Source of the DNA: Phycisphaeraceae bacterium
Lineage (GTDB): Bacteria > Planctomycetota > Phycisphaerae > Phycisphaerales > SM1A02
Assembly (NCBI GenBank): GCA_015709595.1
Contig: CP054178.1
Coordinates: 1,679,205 to 1,743,204 of the forward strand
Reading direction: 5' to 3'
Length of the DNA stretch: 64,000 nt
Both the position numbers and the translations under genes were made by a program. This document shows positions 1-8,653 of this stretch, piece after piece (positions within the stretch are counted from its first letter, which is position 1; each line of letters opens with the position of its first letter). Below the pieces are notes generated by a model. That model did no database searches. It saw only the letters and a program-made list of their open reading frames with translations, and was not told the origin of the DNA.

Positions 1-703
1 CGCGGTACATCCATGCCAGGGCTAGGAAGTGCGGCAGCTGCCAGACGAACAGGATCGCCCCCAGCAGCCAGGCGCCGAGCGAGAGCGTGCCCGATGCGGC
101 TGCCCAGCCGATCATCGGCGGCACCGCGCCGCACACCGCGCCCACCAGCGTGTTGAGCGTGCTGCGCGGCTTCATGGGCGTGTAGACCAGGATGTAGAGC
201 GTGGCGGTGAAGAGCGTGAGGAACCCCGCCAGCGGGTTGACGGCGAAGAACAGCAGACCCGCCCCGACCAGCACCATCACGCTTCCGGAAAGGAACGCCT
301 CGGAACGCTTCATCGCGCCGGAAGGCAGCGGACGATCCGCGGTGCGCGGCATGGCGGCGTCACGCTCCACCTCCAGCCACTGGTTCAGCGCGCTGGTGCC
401 GCCCGCGGCCAGACCGGCGCCGATGAGCACCAGCGCGAAGGTCAGCCAGTTGATCGAGCCGAAGGAGACGCGCCCGAGGGCCTCCAGCGTGGACCAGTCA
501 CCGGCGAAGAGCGCGATGAACGCCTCGCGCGAAGCGTCCAGCCAGTTCACGCCGCTGGGAAGCCCCAGCAGGTAGCCCACGGCGGTGGTGACCAGCACCA
601 GGCCGCTCAGACGCGCCTTCGTCAGTTCCAGGTACATCGCCCGCCGGCCGGGAGACGCCGGCGACAGGGCCGTGGATGAGGGATGCTCCGCGGAAGGCGT
701 CAT
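1..703 (-). CDS. ctaB: Protoheme IX farnesyltransferase, 3' end cut by window edge
   Basis: Integral membrane UbiA-type prenyltransferase that converts heme B to heme O for cytochrome oxidase. The minus-strand reading from the ATG at 701-703 gives an N-terminal cytoplasmic tail, then TKARLSGLVLVTTAVGYLLG. It then shows the polyprenyl-binding signature ALNQWLEVERDAAMPRTADR followed by PLP, with the Asp-rich site and the RT.RPLP tail typical of CyoE/CtaB. Next come PMIGWAAASG and WQLPHFLALAWMYR, both characteristic of the family. About 234 codons are present, so roughly the last quarter is missing. It is divergent from the heme A synthase gene at 848, which acts on its product. An antisense reading of the same DNA on the plus strand is a shadow. 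Identification is firm; the start could be a few codons further in. Confidence 0.93.
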   Translation of the reverse strand, partial: MTPSAEHPSSTALSPASPGRRAMYLELTKARLSGLVLVTTAVGYLLGLPSGVNWLDASREAFIALFAGDWSTLEALGRVSFGSINWLTFALVLIGAGLAAGGTSALNQWLEVERDAAMPRTADRPLPSGAMKRSEAFLSGSVMVLVGAGLLFFAVNPLAGFLTLFTATLYILVYTPMKPRSTLNTLVGAVCGAVPPMIGWAAASGTLSLGAWLLGAILFVWQLPHFLALAWMYR

Positions 704-847
704 GGTTTGAAGACGGATCGGAAGTCGGATGAGGGCGGAAATGCGGCAGGAACGGGCGGGAATCTGGCCTTTGTGAAAAAAGGCACATATGGTAGGTCGC
801 GGCCGCGTGACGGGCGAGGGACCACGCCGGACCGGAAGCATTCGACC

Positions 848-2467
848 ATGCGCCCCCCCACCACGCCACACCCTTCCACCGAGGTCCGGCCCGTCCAGAG
901 GCGGCGTTCCTGCGACATCCCCGCCATCGCCTTCGGTACCGTGGTCATCATGTGGGCGGCGGGGTACCTCTGCCGCATGTCACCCGCGCTCGTTCCCGCC
1001 TGGGCGGTGCTGGCGCTGCTGGTGGTCATTCAAACCACGGGCGGCTGGGTGGTGGGCCGGTGGACGGCGCGCGGCATGGCCGGGGCGGCGATGACCGGGA
1101 TGCTCACCGGGGCGATCAACCTGCTGGTGCTCGGCGCGATCCTGGCGGAAGGGCACTCCCGCACCGAACAACTGATCGGCGTGGTCGGCTTCCTCGGCGT
1201 GACCGTCGCGCTCACGCTCGCCGGGTGGGTGCTGGGCGGACGCGGAGCCCGAGGGGGACCGCACGAGATGATCAACTGGCTCGGCTGGTTCGCCAAGATC
1301 GCGGTGCTGGCCACAGGCGTGCTCATCATCGCGGGCGGGCTTGTGACGGGCCACGAGGCGGGGCTGGCCGTGGTGGACTGGCCCAATACCGAGGGACAGC
1401 TCATGTTCCTCTACCCGCTCTCCAAGATGACGGGCGGCGTGTATTACGAACACGCCCACCGCTTATACGGCGCACTGGTCGGATTGACCACACTTGCATT
1501 GTTGATTGCGATCTGGCGGTGTGATGGGGCGGGGGGAGAGCCCTCAGCCGTCCGCCGTCAGCCGTCGGGCGGAGAAGAGCAGGAGAGCAGAAGAACAGGA
1601 GAGCAGGAGGGACTGAGGCGCGAGGCCGGAGATCGGGGGGCGGAGATCAGGGACCGTGGCGTCGAAGCAACAGAGCACCAGGATGCTAAACCCTCGGAAC
1701 CCGGAACTCGGAACCCGGAACTCGGAACCCCCCCCACAACTCGCCCCACAACTACCCCCCCTCTCGCTTCATCACTTCACTTCGCACGCCCCCGCCCCTG
1801 GCTCCGCGCCTTCGCCGTTGCGGCGTTCATCCTCGTCTGCATCCAGGGCGTGCTGGGCGGCCTGCGCGTGACGGGCAAAGTCACGCTTTCCACCGACCCC
1901 GCAGAGACGCAGCCGCAGGTGATTCTCGCCATCGTGCATGGCGTGACGGCGCAGGTCTTTCTGGCGATGATGGTTTCGATCGCCGCGTTCACCTCGCGGG
2001 CGTGGCGTGAGCGGTCGCCCCTGCTGACCCACCCCGGCGCCTCGACCGACCGCACCGTGAGCGCCGTGCTTGTCGGCACACTGCTCGCGCAGACGCTGCT
2101 GGGCGCGACCTTCCGACACCTGCACAACCACCCGGACTACCCGCAAGGCGCGGTCACCGGCGTGCTGCACCTGCACATCGTGGTGGCGGTGGTGGCGCTC
2201 ACGCTCATTCTCTTCCTCGGCGTGCGGGCGTGGGGCATGTATCGCCACCAGCCGCGCGTTCACAAGAATGGCCAGGGGCTGATGCACGCCGTGGGGATGC
2301 AGATTCTGCTGGGCATCGTCGCCATGGTCGCCGTGCTCTCGCGCGGCGCAGACGAGCCGATCCCGTGGTGGGAGGTGCTGATCACCACCATGCACCAGGC
2401 CCTCGGCGCGGCGATGCTGGCGCTGGCGACGCTCCACGCCATCTGGACGCGGCGGCTGCTGGCGTGA
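848..2467 (+). CDS. ctaA: Heme A synthase (COX15/CtaA family) with repeat-derived insert
   Basis: Membrane monooxygenase that oxidises heme O to heme A. The family block HEAGLAVVDWPN, then MFLYPLSKMTGGVYYEHAHR and LYGALVGLT, carries the conserved His residues of the first half (near residues 175-210). The second half carries GVLGGLRVTGK and HGVTAQVF. A third His pair follows in FRHLHNH and HLHIVV. At least eight hydrophobic segments are visible. The two halves are separated by about 85 polar, low-complexity residues encoded by repeats (near 1541-1785), which are not expected in this family. An N-terminal hydrophobic extension of four segments (residues about 20-130) precedes the synthase core. 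The ATG at 848 was chosen because the upstream reading is Arg-rich and lies in the divergent promoter region. It pairs functionally with ctaB. Confidence 0.88.
   Translation: MRPPTTPHPSTEVRPVQRRRSCDIPAIAFGTVVIMWAAGYLCRMSPALVPAWAVLALLVVIQTTGGWVVGRWTARGMAGAAMTGMLTGAINLLVLGAILAEGHSRTEQLIGVVGFLGVTVALTLAGWVLGGRGARGGPHEMINWLGWFAKIAVLATGVLIIAGGLVTGHEAGLAVVDWPNTEGQLMFLYPLSKMTGGVYYEHAHRLYGALVGLTTLALLIAIWRCDGAGGEPSAVRRQPSGGEEQESRRTGEQEGLRREAGDRGAEIRDRGVEATEHQDAKPSEPGTRNPELGTPPTTRPTTTPPLASSLHFARPRPWLRAFAVAAFILVCIQGVLGGLRVTGKVTLSTDPAETQPQVILAIVHGVTAQVFLAMMVSIAAFTSRAWRERSPLLTHPGASTDRTVSAVLVGTLLAQTLLGATFRHLHNHPDYPQGAVTGVLHLHIVVAVVALTLILFLGVRAWGMYRHQPRVHKNGQGLMHAVGMQILLGIVAMVAVLSRGADEPIPWWEVLITTMHQALGAAMLALATLHAIWTRRLLA
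1541..1733 (+). repeat. Composite heptad/octad repeat array inside ctaA
   Basis: The array begins with AGCCGTC-type heptads (1545-1566), passes through an octad tract based on GAGCAGGA (near 1576-1610), and ends with alternating GGAACCC and GGAACTC heptads (1694-1730). It stays in frame and encodes polar sequence ending NPELGTPP. The block order AGCCGTC then GGAACTC matches the arrays in lipB and the GT4 gene when read along the coding strand. Confidence 0.85.
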
Positions 2468-2668
2468 GCCGCCCCACGACTGATGCCGAAGGCGGCAGAC
2501 AAGAGCACGGGCCGCGGCCCGGGCCTGCAAAGCGCGGGGGGACTATTTTTTCTTCAGAAGTATGTCACACTCGGGGGTCGGCGAACGCCCATATCTGGAG
2601 AGGGGCGCGATGGGTTCGCGCGAACCAGCCGCGACCGGGAGGCGAACAGACCATACGGGAGACAAGCC

Positions 2669-2738
2669 GTGGAAAGCCATCAGCCGACAGCCATCAGTCG
2701 ACAGCCAACAGCCAACAGCCAACAGCCAACAGCCAATC
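2669..2738 (+). repeat. Heptad array upstream of the LuxR-type gene
   Basis: Tandem 7-nt units run from GCCATCA/GCCGACA forms into at least four near-perfect ACAGCCA units. The array ends 17 bases before the ATG at 2756, so it occupies the 5' untranslated region of that gene. The orientation is the stop-free one on the plus strand. Confidence 0.9.
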
Positions 2739-2755
2739 CTACGATATCTGGTGTC

Positions 2756-3019
2756 ATGACATCACTGACAACCCCACATCCAGTGGTTGCAGCACCGCGT
2801 GCGATGGAGGGACTTGGCCGCCTCGGCCTGTCGGCCCGGCAGGCGGAAGTGGCGTTGCTCTTGGCGGAGGGGATGACGGAGGAGGCGGCCGCGGATCGGC
2901 TGTGCCTTTCGCCGCATACGGTGCATGACCACGCCAAGGCGATCTACCGGCTTCTGGGCGTCCACAGCCGGGTGGAACTGGCGGGAAGGATCTTCAGGAT
3001 TCTGGCGGAAACCCCCTGA
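2756..3019 (+). CDS. Small LuxR-type (GerE) HTH protein
   Basis: An 87-residue protein that is almost entirely a LuxR/GerE C-terminal DNA-binding domain. The residues GLSARQAEVALLLAEGMTEE followed by AAADRLCLSPHTVHDHAKAI (about residues 22-62) match the four-helix domain, with the usual T.R(Q)..V and S..TV...... recognition helix. There is no receiver or ligand-binding domain, so it would be a single-domain regulator or the DNA-binding part of a two-protein system. The start was taken at the ATG at 2756; the reading frame stays open upstream through heptad repeats, which argues against the longer form. The next gene downstream is the less GC-rich secreted-protein group, which it might control (inference). 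Confidence 0.75.
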   Translation: MTSLTTPHPVVAAPRAMEGLGRLGLSARQAEVALLLAEGMTEEAAADRLCLSPHTVHDHAKAIYRLLGVHSRVELAGRIFRILAETP

Positions 3020-3155
3020 GGAGGGGATTGAAGACGGTCAACGACTGAATGATCATTTTATCGGTGGAAACAAACACACAACAGTGAAGTACGGTTACCT
3101 GCCCGTCGTACGAGCGGGTTCACTCCACCCGAAAACAAGAACAAGGGAGACATCA

Positions 3156-3530
3156 ATGCTGACCCGCCGCGTAGTCGAGTGTCTGATCGTCGTGATTGGC
3201 GGCCTCGGGATGAGCGTGATCACTTACGGCCAGGTGATTGGCAGTGGCACGGATTTGTGGGCCTACTGCACTTGGCCGACGACTTGTCCTTCTGATCAGG
3301 TCTGCACGAACCCTAACGAGATCTGCTGGTACTGCACAGATCCTCAGAGCGAAGGCAAGTGTGAATTCGCTTGGACGACGGACTGCAACTGGGCGGTCTG
3401 GGGTACGACGAACGGATGTGGCTCGAAGCGATACGGTGTCTGTCCTGGTCCTGGGTGGCTCTGCACACAGTCGCCACACAGCGACTACGGTCACACATGC
3501 ACTAGGTTCGCATGCTGGACAGTCGAGTAA
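3156..3530 (+). CDS. Small secreted Cys-rich protein
   Basis: A 124-residue protein with an N-terminal signal peptide (MLTRR followed by a hydrophobic core, cleavage likely after ITYGQ). The mature part is rich in Cys and Trp. Cysteines occur in short motifs such as TCPSDQVC, EICWYC, KCEF, DCNW, GCGS, VCPG, LCTQ and TCTRFACW, so about a dozen Cys lie in roughly 95 residues, which suggests a disulfide-bonded extracytoplasmic protein. A strong ribosome site (AAGGGAGA) lies 8 bases before the ATG. I do not recognise the family. Codon use is less GC-biased than in the surrounding chromosome. Confidence 0.65.
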   Translation: MLTRRVVECLIVVIGGLGMSVITYGQVIGSGTDLWAYCTWPTTCPSDQVCTNPNEICWYCTDPQSEGKCEFAWTTDCNWAVWGTTNGCGSKRYGVCPGPGWLCTQSPHSDYGHTCTRFACWTVE

Positions 3531-3590
3531 GCGAATGCAGTACTCATCCACTGGTGTTACATGACCGCAATCTTGCACTTGGAAGGCGCA

Positions 3591-4775
3591 ATGAATACAG
3601 TTGTGTGCCGCCTCGTAGCATCGATCTCTGTCACGCTGTACGCAGGAACTTCGGTACACAGCGCACCCCCATCGCCCGACGAGATCGCGGCTCGGCTGAA
3701 GGACTCGATGATACTGAATGTCGATTATCGCTCCGAGGTAGTCATGCGATCGGTGCGTCCACTCGTATGGGGGAATGGCGAACCGAAGCCGGAGGATTCA
3801 TCCCGTCGTCCCGGCGTGTGGACGACGCGTGAGGTCGCATCGGTCTATTCAGCAGACCGCCTCCGTCATGTCGTAGTGCTCACGGAAACGCCGCCCGGTG
3901 AGGGAGCCACGCCAATCCGTTCGGAGTGGATTGAAACATGGGACGGCACCGCATGTTACCGGGCCACGCCGGACTGGAAGCAGATCACAATCCGTGACCT
4001 GACATCCTCAGGTGTACTTGTGCATGAGGGCGGATTGTTTGATATGGTCGTCGGGCGTTATCCCGCCCACACTGATCTGTTTGATCAGATTCGACGCGGT
4101 CGCGTAATTGATACGACACTGAAAGATGGGTTACTTACGCACCGCTGCACATCGCCGGATTCGGAGACGACTATTCTTGAGGTCGTGGCAGACTGGTACC
4201 CAGAGTTCCGTCTCCGGGAATTCGCTCTGTCCGGCAGCGGAGAGCGTCATCCTTTCACAAACCGACTTATCATTGATGAGTGGGCCCGCTTCAATGGAAT
4301 CATGCTCCCCGTACGCGGGCGTGTCATTGGCGCCGCATTTGGCCTGCCTCCGCACGATGATAAGTGGATTGACAACGTGATATACTATGAGCGCAGATCG
4401 TGTGACATACTGCTCGATGCAGCATCGGCCACAGCGCATACGGACTGTGTTCCAAGGTATCTGGATGGGGCACGAGTAACGGACACCAGACTCAACCTGT
4501 CATTCCAGATCGGTTCCGACGTCTTGGCTGTCGATGGCGTCGTCTACAAAGTCAGCGCGCCCTTGAATGTCCATCCGGGTGTGCACTTAGGCGACGTCCT
4601 GCGTGACGCGGTCATCATCTCCCGTACAGCACTCCCACCGGGCGGAAGTACTCAACGAACGGACAGTATTCGTCCGTTGGCGTGGGTCGCGGGTGTGGGA
4701 GCCGGTTGCGTTACGGGCATCGTTCTGTTGTGGGCGCTACGCCTGCGCCGATCCCGCCGGGAGGTGAGCCGATGA
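3591..4775 (+). CDS. Secreted, C-terminally membrane-anchored protein of unknown function
   Basis: About 394 residues from the ATG at 3591, which is preceded by GGAAGG; a start 30 bases upstream is possible. There is a signal peptide (MNTVVCRLVASISVTLYAG), a long polar extracytoplasmic part containing a Trp/Tyr-rich beta-like stretch, and a C-terminal membrane helix (WVAGVGAGCVTGIVLLWAL) followed by an Arg-rich tail. The layout resembles outer-membrane-lipoprotein-carrier-like or sigma-regulator-like proteins, but no motif settles it. Its stop overlaps the next ATG (ATGA at 4772-4775), so the two genes are translationally coupled. It belongs to the lower-GC stretch. Confidence 0.6.
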   Translation: MNTVVCRLVASISVTLYAGTSVHSAPPSPDEIAARLKDSMILNVDYRSEVVMRSVRPLVWGNGEPKPEDSSRRPGVWTTREVASVYSADRLRHVVVLTETPPGEGATPIRSEWIETWDGTACYRATPDWKQITIRDLTSSGVLVHEGGLFDMVVGRYPAHTDLFDQIRRGRVIDTTLKDGLLTHRCTSPDSETTILEVVADWYPEFRLREFALSGSGERHPFTNRLIIDEWARFNGIMLPVRGRVIGAAFGLPPHDDKWIDNVIYYERRSCDILLDAASATAHTDCVPRYLDGARVTDTRLNLSFQIGSDVLAVDGVVYKVSAPLNVHPGVHLGDVLRDAVIISRTALPPGGSTQRTDSIRPLAWVAGVGAGCVTGIVLLWALRLRRSRREVSR

Positions 4776-5491
4776 AGCGTCGGATCGAGTTGCTCGCCAT
4801 GATCGCCGCCGCAGGCATGCTGATTGTCGGCATTGCAGCGGCAATCTTACTGCCACAAATGCGGCTCCCCTTGCTTGAGGGCAACTCGTTCCATGACTTC
4901 GGTGTTGTGGATCTCCCCGGAGAGTCCGCCGTCGAGGTCAAGCATCGATTCACACTTGTCAATCGGTCTGGTCGTCATCTGGAGATCCGTGCTGTACTTG
5001 CCACTTGCGGGTGTGTGACAGCCGGGGTCAGCGATAACTCGCTCGCGCCTGGCGAGGCGACACATCTTGATGTGGTACTGAAGGTCATGACCAGTGGCCG
5101 GACCTCCGACGGCATTCGTGTGATGCTCGCGGATGGAACATCGCATGACGTCTGGGTAGTGGCAAGTGGACGTCGGCTTCGATACATGAGTGTTGTGCCC
5201 GGAGTTGTCAATGTGCAGAACGAAGACGGTCATACGCTGGTAGTAACGGCGCTCAACTACCAGGATGACTGCGTCCCTCCATTGCCTCTTTTCGAGCTGC
5301 CGGATCGGTTCAGCGTGGAGTACGGAGAATGGAAGCTTGTACAGTCCAGGGACTTGATCGCCGGTGCGCCGGCGCGGTGGGAACAAGCTGTTGTGCTGCG
5401 ACCGCGAACATTCGACCGTGACGACATGACGGTACTGCTTGTCCGGGTAGCGGGGTATGGTGACGCCAAGGTCCGCGTATACTCGCCCTGA
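4772..5491 (+). CDS. DUF1573-type protein with N-terminal membrane anchor
   Basis: About 239 residues. The start at 4772 overlaps the previous stop by four bases. An N-terminal hydrophobic helix (MKRRIELLAMIAAAGMLIVG) is followed by HDFGVVDLPGESAVEVKHRF and then LVNRSGRHLEI and ATCGCVTAGVS. This is the characteristic DUF1573 layout: an Ig-like domain with an F.F..T..G opening and a CGC motif. Such proteins are common in Planctomycetota and Bacteroidetes; their function is unknown. Coupling to the membrane-anchored protein upstream suggests a shared extracytoplasmic role (inference). Confidence 0.75.
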   Translation: MKRRIELLAMIAAAGMLIVGIAAAILLPQMRLPLLEGNSFHDFGVVDLPGESAVEVKHRFTLVNRSGRHLEIRAVLATCGCVTAGVSDNSLAPGEATHLDVVLKVMTSGRTSDGIRVMLADGTSHDVWVVASGRRLRYMSVVPGVVNVQNEDGHTLVVTALNYQDDCVPPLPLFELPDRFSVEYGEWKLVQSRDLIAGAPARWEQAVVLRPRTFDRDDMTVLLVRVAGYGDAKVRVYSP

Positions 5492-5566
5492 CAGTGGGGT
5501 GTCTGACTCACGGATCGAGCATATCTCGGTGGCCCGAGTTGGGCGATGCGCGTTGAGTAGCACATC

Positions 5567-6976
5567 ATGCTGGAAGTGAAATCCATGTGGACATCAGTCA
5601 GCAGGACATTGTGCATTCAGGCCGTGATGTTCTTGTCCTGTGCGATCGGCGTGACCTCTGGCCCAGCTGTTTTGATTTCGGTGTCGTTTCCGACCACACA
5701 GGACCCCCAGCAGCGGTCCCGCGAGATGGTCGAGATCCGCATCCGCGAGCCGGAATGGACCGCTCTGCTCGATCGCCTGCGGCTGAACACGGCACAGGTC
5801 GAGACGGCGCGGCAGGCGTACGCCGCGTATCAGAAGGGGCTGGCCGAGCTGGATGGGCGCATCATGCAGCGCGCGTTGCGTGAGATCGGGGTGGAGGACC
5901 TGAGCCAGGCGCCACAGGTGCTGCGGTCGATGGACCCAGCCGATCAGGCGGCCTTCACCCAGCGGCTGCAGCGCCTGGTGCGCGGCAGCCGGGGCGAGTC
6001 GGATGCGCTGCGTCAGACGCTGCTCGGCATGGTGAAGGAGGCGCTGAACGACGAGCAGGCCGCGCGGTGGCCGGGCGCGGTGCTGGCGCTCAAGCGGGCC
6101 ATCATGCTCAACCCGCGGCTCGACCCGCGCAGCGCCAACGTGAGCATGAACCTGGGCGTCCACATCGACCTGATGACGCTGGTGGAAGAGGCCGCGACGC
6201 CGGAAGGCGAACTGGCGTCGCTGCTCGCCGCGCCCGACCCGGCGCCGGCGGCGGACGATCCGTGGCACGAGCGACACGCCGAGGCGGTGCGCGCCCTGGA
6301 TGACTACCAGGCGCGGCTGGATGCGCTGCTTGACGCCGAGGCCCTGACGACGATGGATGCGCTGCAGGATCTCCGCGCCGCCGCCATGGGGGGCGACATG
6401 GCTGCCGTCGCGCGCCTCCACAAGCGCATGTGGAGTTACCGGGAGCGGTTGTACCGTCTCAATGAGTCCGCCGCGGCGCAGTTGGCCCGCGGGCTGGAGC
6501 AACTGGGCGAGCCGCACAACGCCCGCCGGTGGCTGGAGCGGGTGTACGCGGCGCATTTCCCGGAGATTCACCGCGCCGAGTTCATCGATCACCTCGCGGA
6601 TCGCCTGCTGCGGGACGCGACGATGGATGAGGCCGCGAAGAGCCACGTGCGCGAGATCATGGCCCAGCACGAGCGCACGCGCGACGCTCTGCGCGCCCAG
6701 TTGCGCGCCGCGGTGCTGAAGGTGCATGAAACCGCGTCGCCCTACCTGCCGCCGGATGCGTCGTTGCTGCGGGAGTTCGATGGGCTGATCACGCGCTGGA
6801 GCGAGCAGCACGCCGGCACGATCGCACAGCTGCGCGGGGCCGCCACGCCCGAGGCCCGCGCGGCGATGGATCAGTTCATCGAATCGAACGAGTCGATGCG
6901 CCTCAACCAGCCGCCGTCGGACCGGATGATCGACTGGCTGCGGGCGCAGGCGGCTCAGCGGGGCGAGGTGGAGTGA
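5567..6976 (+). CDS. Secreted alpha-helical protein of unknown function
   Basis: Up to 469 residues, with an ATG also at 5585. A hydrophobic signal segment (residues about 10-40) is followed by a long Glu/Arg/Ala/Leu-rich, mostly helical protein with coiled-coil character throughout. No catalytic motif is seen. The first 130 bases use less GC-biased codons like the genes before it, and then the composition changes abruptly to the high-GC pattern near 5700. The gene therefore straddles a compositional boundary at the signal peptide. It resembles the protein at 10164 in length and in an N-terminal LRL....Q pattern, possibly a paralogous family (weak). Confidence 0.6.
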   Translation: MLEVKSMWTSVSRTLCIQAVMFLSCAIGVTSGPAVLISVSFPTTQDPQQRSREMVEIRIREPEWTALLDRLRLNTAQVETARQAYAAYQKGLAELDGRIMQRALREIGVEDLSQAPQVLRSMDPADQAAFTQRLQRLVRGSRGESDALRQTLLGMVKEALNDEQAARWPGAVLALKRAIMLNPRLDPRSANVSMNLGVHIDLMTLVEEAATPEGELASLLAAPDPAPAADDPWHERHAEAVRALDDYQARLDALLDAEALTTMDALQDLRAAAMGGDMAAVARLHKRMWSYRERLYRLNESAAAQLARGLEQLGEPHNARRWLERVYAAHFPEIHRAEFIDHLADRLLRDATMDEAAKSHVREIMAQHERTRDALRAQLRAAVLKVHETASPYLPPDASLLREFDGLITRWSEQHAGTIAQLRGAATPEARAAMDQFIESNESMRLNQPPSDRMIDWLRAQAAQRGEVE

Positions 6977-7279
6977 ACCGCGCCGCTGCGGCGCGTGGCG
7001 CCGAGTTCTGATTGCGCACGCCTCGATTCCGCAGATGGCGAGTTTGAAGGCCGGGATCAGATTCAACGGGCGATCTCATGGCTGCAACGTCGCCGAACAC
7101 GACTTCTCCAGGCCGCTGACGATCAGGCGTGCGGGGTTGCGGCGCGGCGACCTTCAGCGATTTCCGAGGCGGCGGGATCAGCGATCTGCTCGCAGTAGCC
7201 GCTGCTTCGCGCATGAAAAGCCCCGGCGGGAACCGGGGCTGCTGTTGATCGCTGACAAGAAGCGCATCCTGATCGAGTA
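6977..7279. other. Intergenic region between convergent genes
   Basis: A GC hairpin lies just after the upstream stop (6979-6995, six to eight base pairs, no T-run). A good terminator for the minus-strand EF-hand gene lies at 7215-7240. Nothing else is recognisable between them; open readings here are antisense or non-conserved. Confidence 0.5.
7215..7240 (-). terminator. Intrinsic terminator of the EF-hand gene
   Basis: A perfect 8-bp stem AGCCCCGG/CCGGGGCT (7219-7240) with loop CGGGAA. Read on the minus strand it is followed by TTTT. It lies about 40 bases beyond the stop of the minus-strand gene ending at 7280. Confidence 0.85.
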
Positions 7280-8323
7280 TCAGCGGTTGGCTCTGCCGCC
7301 CCCTCCGCCGCCGCCGCGACCGAAGCCGCCGCGCAGTTCGTTGGCGTCGAGCGCGCCGTCGCCGTTGGCGTCGAGGCGATCGAACATCTGCTGCATCTGC
7401 GTGGGGACTTCGTCCTTCTGGAGCTTGCCGTCGCCGTTCTTGTCGAACTGCTGGATGATCTGCGCCCCGCCCGCGCCGCCGCCCACGCCCGGTCCGCCGG
7501 AGGCGCGCTGGAACTGTCCGAACTGCTCCTCGTTGAGCAGTTCCTTGACTTCATCCATCATCTTCTGGCGTGCCTGCATGACGGCCTGGATGGTGGCCTG
7601 CCGGTCGCTGGCGTTCTCGCGGGCCTTGGCGGCGGAGACCACGTATTCCTCGACGGCCCAGAGCACGCCCAGATGCGTCTCGGGGGCGAGCTTCATCTTG
7701 TTGACCGCGTTGGCCATGTTGTCCCACTGGGGATCGAAGGAGCCGAACGCCGCCAGAGCACGCTCGTACACCTTGCCCTCAACGACGCCCTTGAGGTCGG
7801 CGGCGAGTTTCTCACGCTCGGCCTTGTTGAGGTTGTCGAGGGCCTGCTGGAACTCGCCCATGGGGCCGCCAGGGGCGCCTCCGCCGGGAGGCGCACCGGC
7901 GCCGCCTCCACCGCCACGCCCTTCACCGCCTCGTCCACCCCCGCCGCCCCCGGCTCCGCCTCCACCACCGCCCTGGCCGCCTCGTCCCCCGCCTTCGCCG
8001 CCGCGCTCTCGGATCTGCTCGCGAATGGTCTCGCGCATCTTGGCGTTGGCGTCGGCATGGCTCTGACGCGACTTCTGGTACACCTCGACCAGTTTCTTCG
8101 TGGTCGCGTCATCAAGGTTCTGGCCGGCCGCGAGCGCCTTGGCCTGCGACTCCCACGCGGCCTTGGCCTCCTCGGGCGTCAGCGGCTGCTGACGGGCGCC
8201 GGCGGGCTGACCGGCGGGGCGCTCGCCACCCTGCGGCGGACGAACGGGGCGATCCTGGGCCAGCACGGGCGAGGCGATCACGCCGATCAACGCAGCCGTG
8301 GCCACCAGTTTCATCGAACGCAT
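7280..8323 (-). CDS. Secreted EF-hand protein with Gly-rich linker
   Basis: A 347-residue protein with a signal peptide (MRSMKLVATAALIGVIASP, cleavage after VLA). A Pro/Gln-rich segment and a helical domain follow, then a Gly/Arg-rich linker of about 45 residues (residues about 108-155). A second helical domain leads into two EF-hand loops near the C-terminus, DKNGDGKLQKDE and DANGDGALDANE. Both have Asp/Asn at the calcium-coordinating positions and Glu at position 12, so calcium binding is expected. The ribosome site CAGGAG precedes the ATG. EF-hand proteins of this kind are abundant in planctomycetes. The biological role is unknown. Confidence 0.8.
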   Translation of the reverse strand: MRSMKLVATAALIGVIASPVLAQDRPVRPPQGGERPAGQPAGARQQPLTPEEAKAAWESQAKALAAGQNLDDATTKKLVEVYQKSRQSHADANAKMRETIREQIRERGGEGGGRGGQGGGGGGAGGGGGGRGGEGRGGGGGAGAPPGGGAPGGPMGEFQQALDNLNKAEREKLAADLKGVVEGKVYERALAAFGSFDPQWDNMANAVNKMKLAPETHLGVLWAVEEYVVSAAKARENASDRQATIQAVMQARQKMMDEVKELLNEEQFGQFQRASGGPGVGGGAGGAQIIQQFDKNGDGKLQKDEVPTQMQQMFDRLDANGDGALDANELRGGFGRGGGGGGGRANR

Positions 8324-8653
8324 GGCGTCAACTCCTGATTGTGGTTGGTCCGAACCTGCGGCATCGGGCGATCCACCCGCCTGCCGGAACTGCTCAACGC
8401 CTCACTCGCCCGGCCATTGCCGCACGAGATGGCGGTGAAGTATGTACGAGGGGCGATGGAAAGGCCATCCCCCGATGGCCGCCGGCTGGGATTTCGGACT
8501 CGGAAGCCGCCCGATCCTTGGTTTCAGGTTCTCAGCCCTCCTCAGCCCCCCGCGGCGTTCCTCCTTGTCCCCGGCGTGTTCCGCCAATAGGATCACGTCC
8601 GCCCAGCCCCGGCAGCGGGGAGGGGTGTTTGTGTCCCCACAGGGAGCCAGTCC
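8324..8653. other. Divergent intergenic region
   Basis: This region separates the minus-strand EF-hand gene from the plus-strand TPR/alpha-CTD gene and must hold both promoters. No convincing -35/-10 pair, operator or RNA structure could be picked out by eye. The ribosome site AGGGAG at 8641 serves the GTG start at 8654. Confidence 0.4.

Noticed and set aside
2669-2738. CRISPR array
   Set aside because: The repeats are contiguous 7-nt units without unique spacers, and no cas genes are present in the window.
5594-7066. 490-residue minus-strand reading opposite the gene at 5567
   Set aside because: It is antisense to a signal-peptide-bearing gene, has the His/Arg/Gln-rich composition of complementary-strand shadows in high-GC DNA, and matches no family.
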